From positions 372,001-436,000 of the forward strand of contig VDMD01000023.1 in NCBI GenBank assembly GCA_007026445.1: a DNA stretch of 64,000 nt, written 5' to 3'. Below the pieces are notes generated by a model that was not told the DNA's origin, made no database searches, and saw nothing but the letters and a program-made list of their open reading frames with translations. The DNA is from Schizophyllum amplum (Eukaryota > Basidiomycota > Agaricomycetes > Agaricales > Schizophyllaceae). The position numbers and the translations under genes were made by a program. This document shows, piece after piece, positions 22,629-33,144 of the stretch (position 1 is its first letter; each line of letters opens with the position of its first letter).

Positions 22629-22799
22629 ATAGCGTTCTCCGCGTCTACTTTGTCTCAGAACGAGTGCCTATAACTTATCAAACATGGAAGGGTTTGCATC
22701 ACCCTCGAATGACTGTTACAACGAGGGGCACGTCGTCAGACCACCCAACATCAGGACAGGTAAGTGTGCAGACAGGCGGAGCCACTAGAGAAGCGTCCT

Positions 22800-24689
22800 C
22801 TACCACCCCTCGAAGTCTCCGAACCCAACCTTCCTTTTCTTCTTTGCGTCCTCGCTCGCGCCCGTTGCCGGTCGCTTCAGCGTCGCCGGCACCGTTTTCG
22901 ACGTCGCTGCCGGCGCCTGCTTGCCAGCTCCACCAACGTTCAGATACTTCCCCACCCCGCCGCCGCCGCCGCCCCCAAGAACAGACTCCCCAGACCCGAC
23001 CTTCACACCAAACCAGTTAATATCATCTCCCTCGGGCTTCTTCTTCTCCGTGCTAGACTGCTGCGCGGCTTCGCGCTTCGCGAGCTTCTTCGCCAGCCGG
23101 GTCTTGTACTCCTCGAAGGGGTCCTGGTAGATGATCACCTCCTGTATCCGTATGCTGCGCGCCGGCCGGTCCGTGCCAGGCTTCACGGGCACCTTCTCCA
23201 GCGCGTCGAGCACGTCCTCGCCGCCGACAAGCGTACCGAAGACGGTGTGCTTGTGGTCGAGGTGTTGCGTGGCGCGGAAGGTGAGGTACCATTGCGAGCT
23301 GGGGGCGAGTCAGCCAAAACGTGAAGATGGATGTAAGAGCCGACGTACCCGTTCGTGTCCTTGCCGCGGTTGGCCATGGCTAGGGTGCCTCGACTTTCGT
23401 GCCGGGCGGCGCCCTTGAGGTCGTACTCGTCGCGGAAGGGTGTGCCCCAGCACGACTCGCCGCCACTGCCGGTGCCGGTAGGGTCACCGGTTTGGATCTG
23501 CGTAGTGTAAGAAGCGGTGATCAACGACGACTACGTGGACATACCATAAAGCCCGGGACCAATCTATGGAAGAGTACATCGTTGTACTTGCCGGCTTTCG
23601 CGAGCTGAAGGAAGTTGTAGCAGGTCTTGGGCGCCTGTTACACATTCAACCATTGTTCCCCACGCAGATGATATTGCTCACCTTCTCGCAAAAGAGCTCA
23701 AGGTTTAGGCTCCCGCCGCCGAGGCTGGTGACGACGCGCACGTATGCGCGCCGCTTGCCGACGTCCTTCTCTTTCCCCTTCCCCTTGACCGAGGTGTGGA
23801 AGTCCTCGAACATGAGCTCCTCCTCGTCCCACAGCAGCTTCGAGGACTGCGTCTGCGGGTCGACGGAGGTGGAGGTAAGGGACGCGCCCGGTGCGCCGCT
23901 GGAGTAGGGGGAAACGTTCCAAGGATCTTTCTCCTTGGCTTTGAGTGAAACTACGGGGCCGGCGGCAGGTTTGGCAGCGGGCGTGACAGCCTTAGCATCT
24001 GTGGACGTGGACGCAGAGGCCGTGGGCATGGATGCGGCGGGCATTCCATGCGGGTTCTGCAGCGTTATGACATCTTGCCTGGCGTAAGAGTAAGACGGCG
24101 CAACTATCCATGGTAAAGGCACCTACTTCTTGAATGGAACATCGTTCACCAAGTCCTTGTTGCCCTTGATGCTATCCGCGAGGAATACATTACCGGTCGT
24201 GGCGATCGCGACAACATGCGAGTGTTCACTGAACGGCTTGTAGGATATGGGGTCAATGATCTCGCCGGACGATTCCTTGCGAGAGTAGTGAAGAGGAATG
24301 AGGTCGGCAGGCAAGAGGGGCTCCTTGGTTATGGGATGGGTATTGTTGTGCTGTCTGTAGACGCATGTCAGCATCGCACTTCAAGGCCAGTCGGCGGTCA
24401 CGTACTTGAGCCAAGGGATTATATTGACTAAATCAAAGACGTGCCCCGTGCCATCTGCGTTCCGCGCACAGACAGGATGCGAGAACGGCTGGAATGAGAG
24501 CGCACAGCAGTCGAAGGGAGTGCGCGTGCCGGGGTGGGGCGCTTCGGACTTTCTACAGTTCGTCAGCAAAGTGGACGATATCCAACCAAGTTCCTACTTC
24601 TTGTAACCAGTCGAAGACGAGTGGCTGCCAAAGAAGCCGGCATGCTCCTGGTGGGTGATATATAGCTTGTTCGAGTTTCCGTGACCCAT
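22800..24689 (-). CDS. U-box cyclophilin, peptidyl-prolyl isomerase-like 2 (PPIL2/Cyp60 type)
   Basis: Nuclear protein with an E3-like U-box and a cyclophilin domain, linked to the spliceosome in other eukaryotes. The start [20 protein letters not shown] is the PPIL2 N-terminal signature. The U-box region has [22 protein letters not shown] and [20 protein letters not shown], then [20 protein letters not shown]. After a Thr/Ala-rich linker, the cyclophilin domain shows [40 protein letters not shown] and [20 protein letters not shown], with the catalytic Arg in FHR. The tail is Lys-rich and ends [14 protein letters not shown]. Six or seven exons, reading intact. The start codon lies in a CCATGG shared with a plus-strand ATG. 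Confidence 0.93.
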
Positions 24690-24795
24690 GGCTGATGGAC
24701 GCCGAGGACAAGGTGCGGGATGCGGCCCGGTCGATCACAGGCGCGTCTTGCCCGCCAAAAGCGTGAACGCATCTCATTCCGTGCCTCTCGCGTCC

Positions 24796-27015
24796 ATGCT
24801 GCAGTGCTCGCGCGCCCGGGCAGCCGTACCCCTAGCCCGCCAGAAGTCGACCGTCGCCGCGCTCATTGCCCCTAGACGCAAGGCCCCGCCCCCCGCCCAG
24901 CCATCCGATGACATCCCGCTCACCTCGTCTACCTCGAGGGAACTCTTCACCCGCATACGCAAGGGCATCGCAAAGTCCCAGTCCGTGACGCGCGATGCAG
25001 GCCCCCAGAAGGCAAATGTCTTCAACGAGGCCTATGCTGGCATGAACGCCGCACTCAAGCGGTACGACTACGAGACAGCAGAGCGGCACTGGCGCCAGCT
25101 GCAGCAATACGATCTCGTCCAGTATCTGGGCCCACCTCAGCTGCACCAGCTATCCAGGGCTCTCGTTCTGCACCAGGTTAATATGTCTTCGGACCGCCTC
25201 AGACCCCAGCTACGGCACCAGCTTTTCAAGGAGGTGGCCGTTATAGCCGCGGCTGGCCGTGCTCCCGCTGCACTCAAGGCATACATGCAATACGCCGTCC
25301 GCGAGAACGAGCCTCAACTCATTCTCGAGGTCTACCAACAGTACGAGGCCGCCTTGCTTGCCTCAAAGCCTGCTGAGCAGCCGGAGACTGAGGAGCTGAA
25401 GGACCACAACGGTGTCGACCTCGCCCATCTCTCCTTCGATCCCACCATCCATGACCGCGTTGAATTCATGCTGTTTGCGGTCACCGCCCACACCTTACTC
25501 GACGACTTCCACGCCGCCCTGCGCCTCTACATTGACTTCCCCGAATCCATTCAACACCAGAACACGGTCAACTTCCTGCAGGTTACCCTCGCCGATTTGA
25601 AGCAGCCCTTAGCGGACAGGATGCGGCCGATGCTAGTAAAACTGGAAGCTGCGCGTCTGATCAGCCGGCCCCATTCCCTCTCGAAGCGGTTGATGAGGTA
25701 CGCAGCGAAGGGGGTCAAGCAGATACAGTCGATCTACGACACGGTCATCGAAGGATTATCTGGTCAGGATGCATTCATCGCCGCGGAGGAGGCTCTTGTC
25801 AGCGAATATAGGCCTGTGGCCATGACGGAAGCCTTGTGGACCTCCTTCCTCACCGCTTTCATCCGATGCGGCAGAAAGGACCTTGCGCACAAGGTCTGGC
25901 AGAACATGGTCTCCCTCGGGCTTCGCCCAGGGGTGTCAATGTATACCGCGATGCTCGACACGTACGCGTGCCAGGGTGCCGTCGACGATCTGACGCAGCT
26001 ATGGAGCACCATCGTCAAAGCGGGAGTGCAACCGGACGCTTTGAGCTACCGCGCACTCATCAGCGGTCTCATGAAAGGCGGCCGCATTCCAGAGGCAATG
26101 GAGCGCTACGAGGAGTTCAAGCGCCTGCGGCTCGCAGAGTCCCCGCCAGAGCTCGCCATCATGGTCTTCAACACCCTCCTGCACGAGCTGCTCCTCTCGC
26201 GGACGCCAGACGCAGCAGGCGGAGTGTTCAAGGACATGGTTGCACACGGCGTCGTACCCGACCAGGTCACCTACAACACCTTTCTGGCCTATTATGCGCG
26301 CCGCGAAGACATGACAGGACTGTCCAACACCATAGAAGTCATGCGGGCGGCCAACCTCTATGGGGACGAGTTCACCTACTCGTCTGTCCTCGCTGGATTG
26401 ACGCGCGTCGGGAGGAAGGACGCCGCAGACCTAGTTCACGACATCATGAACTCGCTCGGCCTGCGGGCGGGAACGCACATGTACACCAGCCTGATCACTC
26501 AGCAGCTCACGGAGGGCACTGACACCAGCCTGAATGCTGCGTACAGGCTGCTGCACCTCATGGAGACGACGCCGTCGCTCGCCCCGACAGCCGTGACGTA
26601 CACAGCGATTTTAACGGGACTGCATCGAGGAAAGTGGCTGGACGACGAAGAGCGGAGAAGGAGGCGAGACGATATCTTGCGTCGCATGGCGAATCGCGGA
26701 TTGCAGCTGAACAGGGTCACGTACCACATCCTCATCAAGGCGTGTTTGAACCAGGAGCACAGTATTCCGGACGCGCTCATGTATTACCGGGAGATGCTCG
26801 CGCGCAGGCTCGTTACGCCGGACACGTACTACCTCCTCCTCTCCGGACTGGTGCACTGGGAGCAGTGGGATGTGGGGGATGAACTGGTGCGGGAGATGCA
26901 GACGCTGAAGGTGCAGATGTCGCCGTCTACGCGGCAGATGGTCAGAAGTATACAGACTCGACGGCGTAATATCCTACCAGATAGTGATAGACGACGGGCG
27001 AAGTTCGTAGCATAG
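24796..27015 (+). CDS. Mitochondrial pentatricopeptide-repeat (PPR) protein
   Basis: Intronless 739-residue reading frame from the chosen ATG. The N-terminus MLQCSRARAAVPLARQKSTV is Arg-rich without acids, a good mitochondrial presequence; an in-frame ATG at 24688 would add 36 residues but overlaps the start of the opposite gene. PPR motifs of about 35 residues run through the C-terminal two thirds, for example MYTAMLDTYACQGAVDDLTQ, SYRALISGLMKGGRIPEAME, TYNTFLAYYARREDMTGLSN, TYSSVLAGLTRVGRKDAADL and TYHILIKACLNQEHSIPDAL. PPR proteins bind organellar RNA and act in stability, processing or translation; the target cannot be inferred. The frame is intact over 2.2 kb, in contrast to several neighbours. 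Confidence 0.9.
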   Translation: MLQCSRARAAVPLARQKSTVAALIAPRRKAPPPAQPSDDIPLTSSTSRELFTRIRKGIAKSQSVTRDAGPQKANVFNEAYAGMNAALKRYDYETAERHWRQLQQYDLVQYLGPPQLHQLSRALVLHQVNMSSDRLRPQLRHQLFKEVAVIAAAGRAPAALKAYMQYAVRENEPQLILEVYQQYEAALLASKPAEQPETEELKDHNGVDLAHLSFDPTIHDRVEFMLFAVTAHTLLDDFHAALRLYIDFPESIQHQNTVNFLQVTLADLKQPLADRMRPMLVKLEAARLISRPHSLSKRLMRYAAKGVKQIQSIYDTVIEGLSGQDAFIAAEEALVSEYRPVAMTEALWTSFLTAFIRCGRKDLAHKVWQNMVSLGLRPGVSMYTAMLDTYACQGAVDDLTQLWSTIVKAGVQPDALSYRALISGLMKGGRIPEAMERYEEFKRLRLAESPPELAIMVFNTLLHELLLSRTPDAAGGVFKDMVAHGVVPDQVTYNTFLAYYARREDMTGLSNTIEVMRAANLYGDEFTYSSVLAGLTRVGRKDAADLVHDIMNSLGLRAGTHMYTSLITQQLTEGTDTSLNAAYRLLHLMETTPSLAPTAVTYTAILTGLHRGKWLDDEERRRRRDDILRRMANRGLQLNRVTYHILIKACLNQEHSIPDALMYYREMLARRLVTPDTYYLLLSGLVHWEQWDVGDELVREMQTLKVQMSPSTRQMVRSIQTRRRNILPDSDRRRAKFVA

Positions 27016-27026
27016 CATACTATTCC

Positions 27027-27321
27027 TTATGATTGGCCTAGGAGGAAGGCCTTCCCGAGACCTAATTTCTGATAGCGGTCGAAAGCTATGCGAATGAGAG
27101 TCAGGGATGCGGTGAAGACTGAAGAACACGGTGTACGCACCCCAGAAGCTCCATTTGCGCCCAAGATACCGTCCGAGCAGGGGCATTAAGACCATGCCAA
27201 AGATGCTACGAAGCTGGTCGAGGTTCTCCTCCCACTCAAGGAGCGCCTGGAGGTAGCTGTCGTCTGACCGGACAGAGGAAGTGTCCGAGAGATCGTCCAA
27301 GGAATCGAGTTCTGAGGCCAT
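27027..27321 (-). CDS. MIM2: Mim2-like mitochondrial outer-membrane import protein
   Basis: A 79-residue protein from two exons (27141-27321 and 27027-27085, intron 27086-27140). It has an acidic Ser/Asp-rich head (MASELDSLDDLSDTSSVRSD), then LLEWEENLDQLRSIFGMVLM and PLLGRYLGRKWSFWAF, one membrane helix with a GR..GRK motif, and a short tail FDRYQKLGLGKAFLLGQS. This order resembles yeast Mim2, which with Mim1 inserts helical proteins into the mitochondrial outer membrane. Assignment rests on overall pattern and size rather than on a catalytic motif, so another small outer-membrane protein is possible. It ends convergently, 11 bp from the PPR stop. Confidence 0.6.
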
Positions 27322-27573
27322 CCTAACCCTTGCCTTCTGTGCTCCGCTTCTCAGTGTCAAGAAAAAATCAGCACCGTGTAACGCACGCAAGCAAACACGC
27401 GCAGGCGCTGTGGCGAATCAAACAGGTGGGGGAGGACAAGATCCGGCGTGCCGGGCCGGGTGTTGTTTTGGCAAATACTTAGAAGGTGACCGCTGCTCCA
27501 AGGTCCCTGCTTTTGCCTCCCACCTCCATCACGACCCCGAACCCGCGGCACCTCCCCCGCAGAGTTATGCATC

Positions 27574-29868
27574 ATGGCGGACGTCCCGCAAGCAGCGCCG
27601 CCCAGCAAATATCTCAAGCTCACCGGTCAGCCGCTGCTCTATGCCATCTCCATCTTCGCCAGCCTTGGCGTCTTCCTGGTGCGCGTTGCAACGACGCTGC
27701 CCTGATAACCTGCTCACCGCGTTCTCATTCTCGTCTTGCGCCTGTAGTTTGGATATGATCAAGGGTGCGCGTCTCTCTGGCTCTTCTGCGCGCTTTCGGG
27801 TGTTCATCGCCTCCCCTCGCAGCGTGATGAGCGGGATCATCACCCAGCCGCATTTTCGCAACTACTTCCACACCCCGACCGCCTTCCAGACCGGCACTAT
27901 GGTCGCTGTGCTGGAAGTCGGCGCGTTCAGTACGTTAAGCGCGTGCCTCGTGTGTATTACATCATTGCTCAACGACCTGCAGTCACCTCGCTTGCCGCTG
28001 GGCGCGTCGGCGACCTCATCGGACGCAAGGGCACGCTCTTCATCGGCGCCATAGTCTTCACTGTAGGAGGCGCGGTGCAGACGGGGACTACGGGCTACTA
28101 CGTGATGATTGTCGGACGTATAATTTCTGGCTTCGGCGTTGGGTTGCTATCGTGCGTTTATTTCCCGGCTGTCCTGTTCGCTTGCAGCTCAACCATCCTC
28201 CCTTTTCAGGACCATTGTGCCGATATACCAGAGTGAAATATCTCCACCCGATCATGTAGGCTATACCGGTGGCACTAATGAACTATCAGCTGACTCGCTT
28301 CTCCAGCGCGGCGCACTCGCGTGCATGGAGTTCACCGGAAACATCATAGGCTACTCTGTATCAGTGGTATGCCTGTGACAGATCTTGTCATGTCAAGCGC
28401 CCGCTCACACAATCTGCAGTGGGTGGGCTACTTCTGCTCCTTCATTGACTCCGACCTGTCCTGGCGAATTCCGCTCCTTCTACAATGCGTCATCGGGGCG
28501 ATTCTTGCTGTGGGGTCGCTTGTTATGCCCGAGAGCCCGCGGTTCGTGCTTTCTCTCTTGTTGCCCCACACTTCCATCTGATTCATCGCAGATGGCTTGT
28601 CGATACGGACAAGGACTCCCAGGGTATGCGCGTCCTTGCAGACCTGCACGGCGGCGATCCTGAGGACGAGATTGCCATCGCTGAGTACAAGGAAATTAGA
28701 GAGAAAGTTGATGAGGAGGTGCGTTTGCTGCAGGAGTCGAATGAGGAACACATCTGATTTGCCTAATCCGTTCGCAGCGCAACTCTGGGGAAGGTCGTGG
28801 GTACGGGGTCATGTGGAAGAAGTATCGACGCCGTGTCATTCTTGCCTGCTCTTCTCAGGCATTTGCTCAGCTCAACGGAATCAATGGTGACCTGATTCAA
28901 TGCATGATGTTGTACTGAAGCTGATCATGATCCCCAGTCATCTCGTACTACGCTCGTACGTGTGGCAACAGTTCTAAGTAGATTACCTACTGACCTTCGT
29001 TGTAGCTCGTGTCTTTGAAGAGGCCGGCTGGATTGGCCGTGAGGCGATTCTCATGACTGGTATTAACTCCATCATCTATGTGCTGAGTACTTTGCCTCCT
29101 TGGGTGCTTGTCGACCGATGGGGTCGTCGCGCCATCTTGCTATCTGGAGCTGTCATTGTACGGTGCTCTTCCTCGTCCTACCGGCGCGCTTGCTCACGAG
29201 TTACACAGATGGCGCTGGCGCTGGGTGCAACAGGCTGGTGGATGTACATTGATGTTCCCGCGACCCCGAATGCGGTCGTCATATGCGTTATTATTTTCAA
29301 TGCCGCATTTGGCTACAGTTGGGGACCAATCCCATGGCTGTACCCACCCGAGGTACGCGAATCACGTCGTTGTAGAGATTATTAACCGACTATCTTCGGA
29401 CAGATCATGCCCCTCACTTTCCGTGCTAAGGGTGTCTCCCTCTCCACCGCGTCGAATTGGTTCTTCAACTTCGTCGTGGGCGAGGCCACCCCAATCTTGC
29501 AAGAGGTGATCGAGTGGCGGCTGTACCCCATGCACGGCTTCTTCTGTGTATGCAGTTTCGTGTTGGTGTATTTCAGTGCGTCATTCACTCCGGAGCCACT
29601 TCCCCCTACTGACCACCTTCTGTCAGTGTACCCGGAGACCAAGGGTGTCCCGCTCGAGGAGATGGACGCCGTGTTCGGCGAGGAAGAATACGAGGAGATC
29701 ATGGACAACGCATCCGAGTCCGATACGGAATCGCTGCTAACGCGCGTTCCCGCGGGCTATGGCGCTATATACGGCCCCGGCTCGTCCCGCGGGCTGTTGA
29801 CGCGCACGCTCAGCGCCAAGTCCGGCGTGCAGCAACTGCACTCGAATGGCCAGCAGCATGGCGGTTAG
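27574..29868 (+). CDS. MFS sugar/hexose transporter
   Basis: Twelve-helix sugar porter of the plasma membrane. The exon order gives MADVPQAAPPSKYLKLTGQP, the helix 1 signature FGYDQGVMSGIITQPHF, then GRVGDLIGRKGTLFIGAIVF (the GRxxDxxGRK loop), VGRIISGFGVGLLS, PIYQSEISPPDH (the PxYxSE motif), PESPRWLVD, QAFAQLNGINVISYYA, VDRWGRRAILLSGA, SWGPIPWLYPPEI, MPLTFRAKGVSLSTASNWFF and YPETKGVPLEEMDAVFGEEE. About 12 exons are separated by 50-70 bp introns. The Asp in FGYDQG and the QLNGIN motif suggest a proton/hexose symporter. The tail is long and Ser/Gly-rich. The exact sugar cannot be inferred. Confidence 0.9.
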
Positions 29869-30675
29869 CTGCGGCGGCCCGCAAAGCTCACTGTCCTTGC
29901 TGGCGCGCTCAAGCGCAACTTGGGGAAACCCCGCCTCGTGTATCGGTCGGCTCTGCGTTTACTGAGGCCAGGATGCCGTTGCGCGATGTGCTCCGCCGTC
30001 CAGACGACGACGGTGCGAAGGACTGTTGTAACATAACCACACTTTACGCCTTTTTATGTGTAGCGCATGAAGTTCAATTCAAGTTCATCTTTCTGACATG
30101 CAACCGCAGTACATATTCCACCGGTGATGGATGGAACACGGCGTGCTTACCTGAAGTCTTACCGGCTCAAAAGCTCTTGCCTATGCTCGAACCACGCGGC
30201 AGAGAACGATATCTCGTTACATGGGCCCGAAGCCAGCAACAGCTGCTGACCTGACATGCAGTACAAGTCCTGATCTTGAATCACGGTCGCGACTGATAAC
30301 AGGCCTGGACTACGGCAAGTCATAGTGGACACTGAAGGTATCATGGCAGTGATACTTCAGTAGTGGGGTTTTCGTGTAATATTGTTTCAAACATGTAGAT
30401 GAGGCCGCGGCCCAGTGAGAGGCGCATCGGAAGGGCGTCAAGAGGTCCAGGTGGTAGCATGGTAGCGACCGCGAGCATCACAGATGAACAAAAGCCCACA
30501 TGAATATGGTGGATTGCGATCGGCAGCCAAAGCGCGAGGAGGCTGACCGCTGAAGGACGCACTCACGGGACAAGAACTAGTTCGAAATCGGCTCCGAGCG
30601 TAGATTCCCACGAGCCGCGGCTCGGTACGGTCGGACCGTACTCGAGGCGCCGATCGCGTCTTTGCGCGTCCCACC
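29869..30675. other. Intergenic region, transporter and Mrh4-like helicase
   Basis: No gene recognised. An imperfect hairpin lies at 30331-30361 (ACTGAAGGTATCA facing TGATACTTCAG). The rest is unremarkable. Confidence 0.4.
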
Positions 30676-32709
30676 ATGAACTGCAAGACTCTGACGCGAA
30701 CACGTCCCCCGGCTCTGCAACCTCGAGCGCCATGCCTACAGCACATCCAGGCTCGCCGTATGAGCCGCGCCGCAGAGGCGTACTACGAACAGAAGGCGCG
30801 CTCCCAAGAAGCAGACCTTGCAGCCCGGCCGGGCGACTCGTCCAGAAAGCCAGTCGTCGAGCCTAGCAGCAATTTGCTACAGCGCTACTCGAACATCTTG
30901 GACGAGAGGACGAGCGCACGGCGTGAGCTGGAGCCCATTATGGAGCTTCTCGACCCAGTTGGCCGGTTTGAAGCACTCGGATTGCACAAGCCCATCGTCG
31001 AAGCGATGCACACGGCGTTCCCCAACGTGACGCACCCTACGGAGATGCAGACGCGTCTGATACCCGCTATTCTCAGTGGCAAAGATGTACTGCTGAAGGA
31101 CGATACCGGGACTGGCAAGTGAGTGTTGACGTTCGCGCTGAAGACTACCGTTCTGACATGACTACTTACATAGAACGTTTGGCGCGACATTATCACTGCT
31201 GAGCAAACCTCGCGTCAAATATCGCACCCGAAACGCGCACGGGAGGGTCACCGAAAAGGATACGGTCACCTCAATTATGATCGTGCCCTACCGCGACCTT
31301 GCGTATCAAATCCTGAGCTGGATCGAGAGCATAGTCAAGAATTTCGGCGGCGCGACGCCACCTGCCCTCTCTTCCCTTGCTCAGGTGCTCGTGCGTGACG
31401 GGCAGACGCACCTCAACGAGGGTCTCGAATTGCTGCGCAAGGAGCCGCCACATATCCTCATCGGCACGCCTCAAGCCCTCCTCGACGTCTACCGCGCCGA
31501 TCCCAATGCCTTCCGCCGAAACGCACTCTCAACGGTCTTCGTGGACGAGGTCGACTACCTCATCGAGACCGCGCGCGACCTTGGTCCACAGCTATCGGCC
31601 AAGCGAAAGGCGCTCGAGCGGCGCATACGCAAGCACCCCGGCGTCACGCGCGAGCTGCTCGATATCATATACGAGGAGCGCATACGCAGAAACCTGGATG
31701 TTCAAGAGGAGAGCGGGCTTGAGGAGCACCAGCGGTTTTTGGGCTCGTCGAAGCGCGAGACGATTGGCGGACCTCAGTTGGTACTCGCGAGCGCGACGCT
31801 GCCGGCACATCTGAGCGCGTATGTTTTCCAAGAAAGCGGGTGGTGGGCGAGGCACGGGTATGTGCGTGTCATGAAAGGGAAGGAGGAGGGCACCGCGGCG
31901 GCCAAGACAATGGGACTTGGTGGGAGTGGGGTCGAGCACTCGGTGGTCCTGGTTGGGCCGGAATCGGCGACCAACGTTCCTGGGGCGGTCCCTTCCACGA
32001 GGATAGACGAGTTGCCGTCCGCGATATCGGAGGAAGAGCAGGCGCTTGACGATGACGTCCTGAGCGAGAAGGAGAAACAGGGTGCGTTCCTGTTCATCTA
32101 TCTGCGTGGGCATCGATCTCAAGTGGTTTTGTAGCGTTTGTCGGCAAGCCATCCACGTTCAATGCGGACACTATGGAGGCTATTGCCACCGCGTTCGCTT
32201 TGGACGTTCCCTCTGTGGCGCTCCTCGTGCTTCCCTCGTCGGCGAACGTGAAGCGGGCGGTATACGATTTCCGGGAGCTGGGCGTCAACGCGCGCCCGCT
32301 GGACCTCTCTCGCGATCGGGAGCGGTTGGTGGGTGGCAGGAGCGACTTTAGCGGCAAACCGACGATGTTCGTATCCACATTCTCTGCGATCCGCGGCCTG
32401 GACCTACCCGACCTGACTCACGTCTTCATACTGGGTGTGCTGGAGCGGGAGATCGTGCCGCGCGCCACCGACGCGTATGTGCACGTCGCGGGACGCGTGG
32501 GGCGGTCAGGACGCGGGGGCAAAGTGGTGTCGTTTATCGAGGCGACGGCGGTGGACTTTGCGACAGAGGACGCGGATGCTGCGCAGGAGGACAAGGCGGC
32601 TGCGCGGCAGGGAGACCTGTGGCGGCTGCAGCGGGTGTTCAAGCGGCTGGGTCTGAGGGCGACTGCGTTTCCGCACTTTAGTGACGTAGAGTACGAGGGG
32701 GGCGTCTAA
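30676..32709 (+). CDS. MRH4: DEAD-box-like RNA helicase, mitochondrial (Mrh4-like)
   Basis: Predicted ATP-dependent RNA helicase, which in yeast acts in large mitoribosomal subunit assembly. The N-terminus MNCKTLTRTRPPALQPRAPC is basic and could target mitochondria. Then come the Q-motif region GRFEALGLHKPIVEAM and TEMQTRLIPAILSGKDVLLK, Walker A DDTGTGKT, motif Ia-like IVPYRDLAYQ, motif II VDEVDYL in place of DEAD, motif III SAT, and in domain 2 MFVSTFSAIRGLDLPDLTHV with motif VI VHVAGRVGRSGRGG in place of HRxGRxGR. Three exons, two short introns (after TGTGK and after SEKEKQ). The divergent motif II and VI fit Mrh4 better than cytosolic DEAD-box proteins. Confidence 0.8.
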
Positions 32710-33144
32710 TGAACTTGAAGCGCGTGGGGGTTACCTGTGTTGCTACGGCCGTTCTGGGCCGCGTCGTCGTCATCAACGCCCGTCGCGCATGCCATCAGCG
32801 CACGGCTCTCGTCTTACGCACGTCTTTTCTTCCCGCCGTGCTAGCGAGAGCAAGTGAGGCAGGATAGACTGCAGTGAGACCCCGCGAGACTCCAACGCGG
32901 AAGGACTAGAAGACTATTTGCAATCCGCACGGGTCGCGTTTTCCATCATCTCAGTCTGCCTCCGTCGGTTGTCGGCCGCGTGCTGCTCTATCTTTCCTTC
33001 TTTCCTCCAGGTTCCTTCTTCGGTTCTTCTTCTAGTCGATGCCAGCGGGCACGCTCTAATCTTCGAGCAAGCCTCCATCACGCGCGCCGCTTCCCCTGCG
33101 GTTCCCTTCACCCAATCTCTCACCGCCCGTTTCCTCCCACCATC
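32710..33144. other. Intergenic region, helicase and DUF4203 gene
   Basis: Pyrimidine-rich leader sequence (many CTTTCC and TTCCTCC runs from about 32990 to 33140) precedes the DUF4203 gene, as is common for fungal promoters. No gene is seen. Confidence 0.45.
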
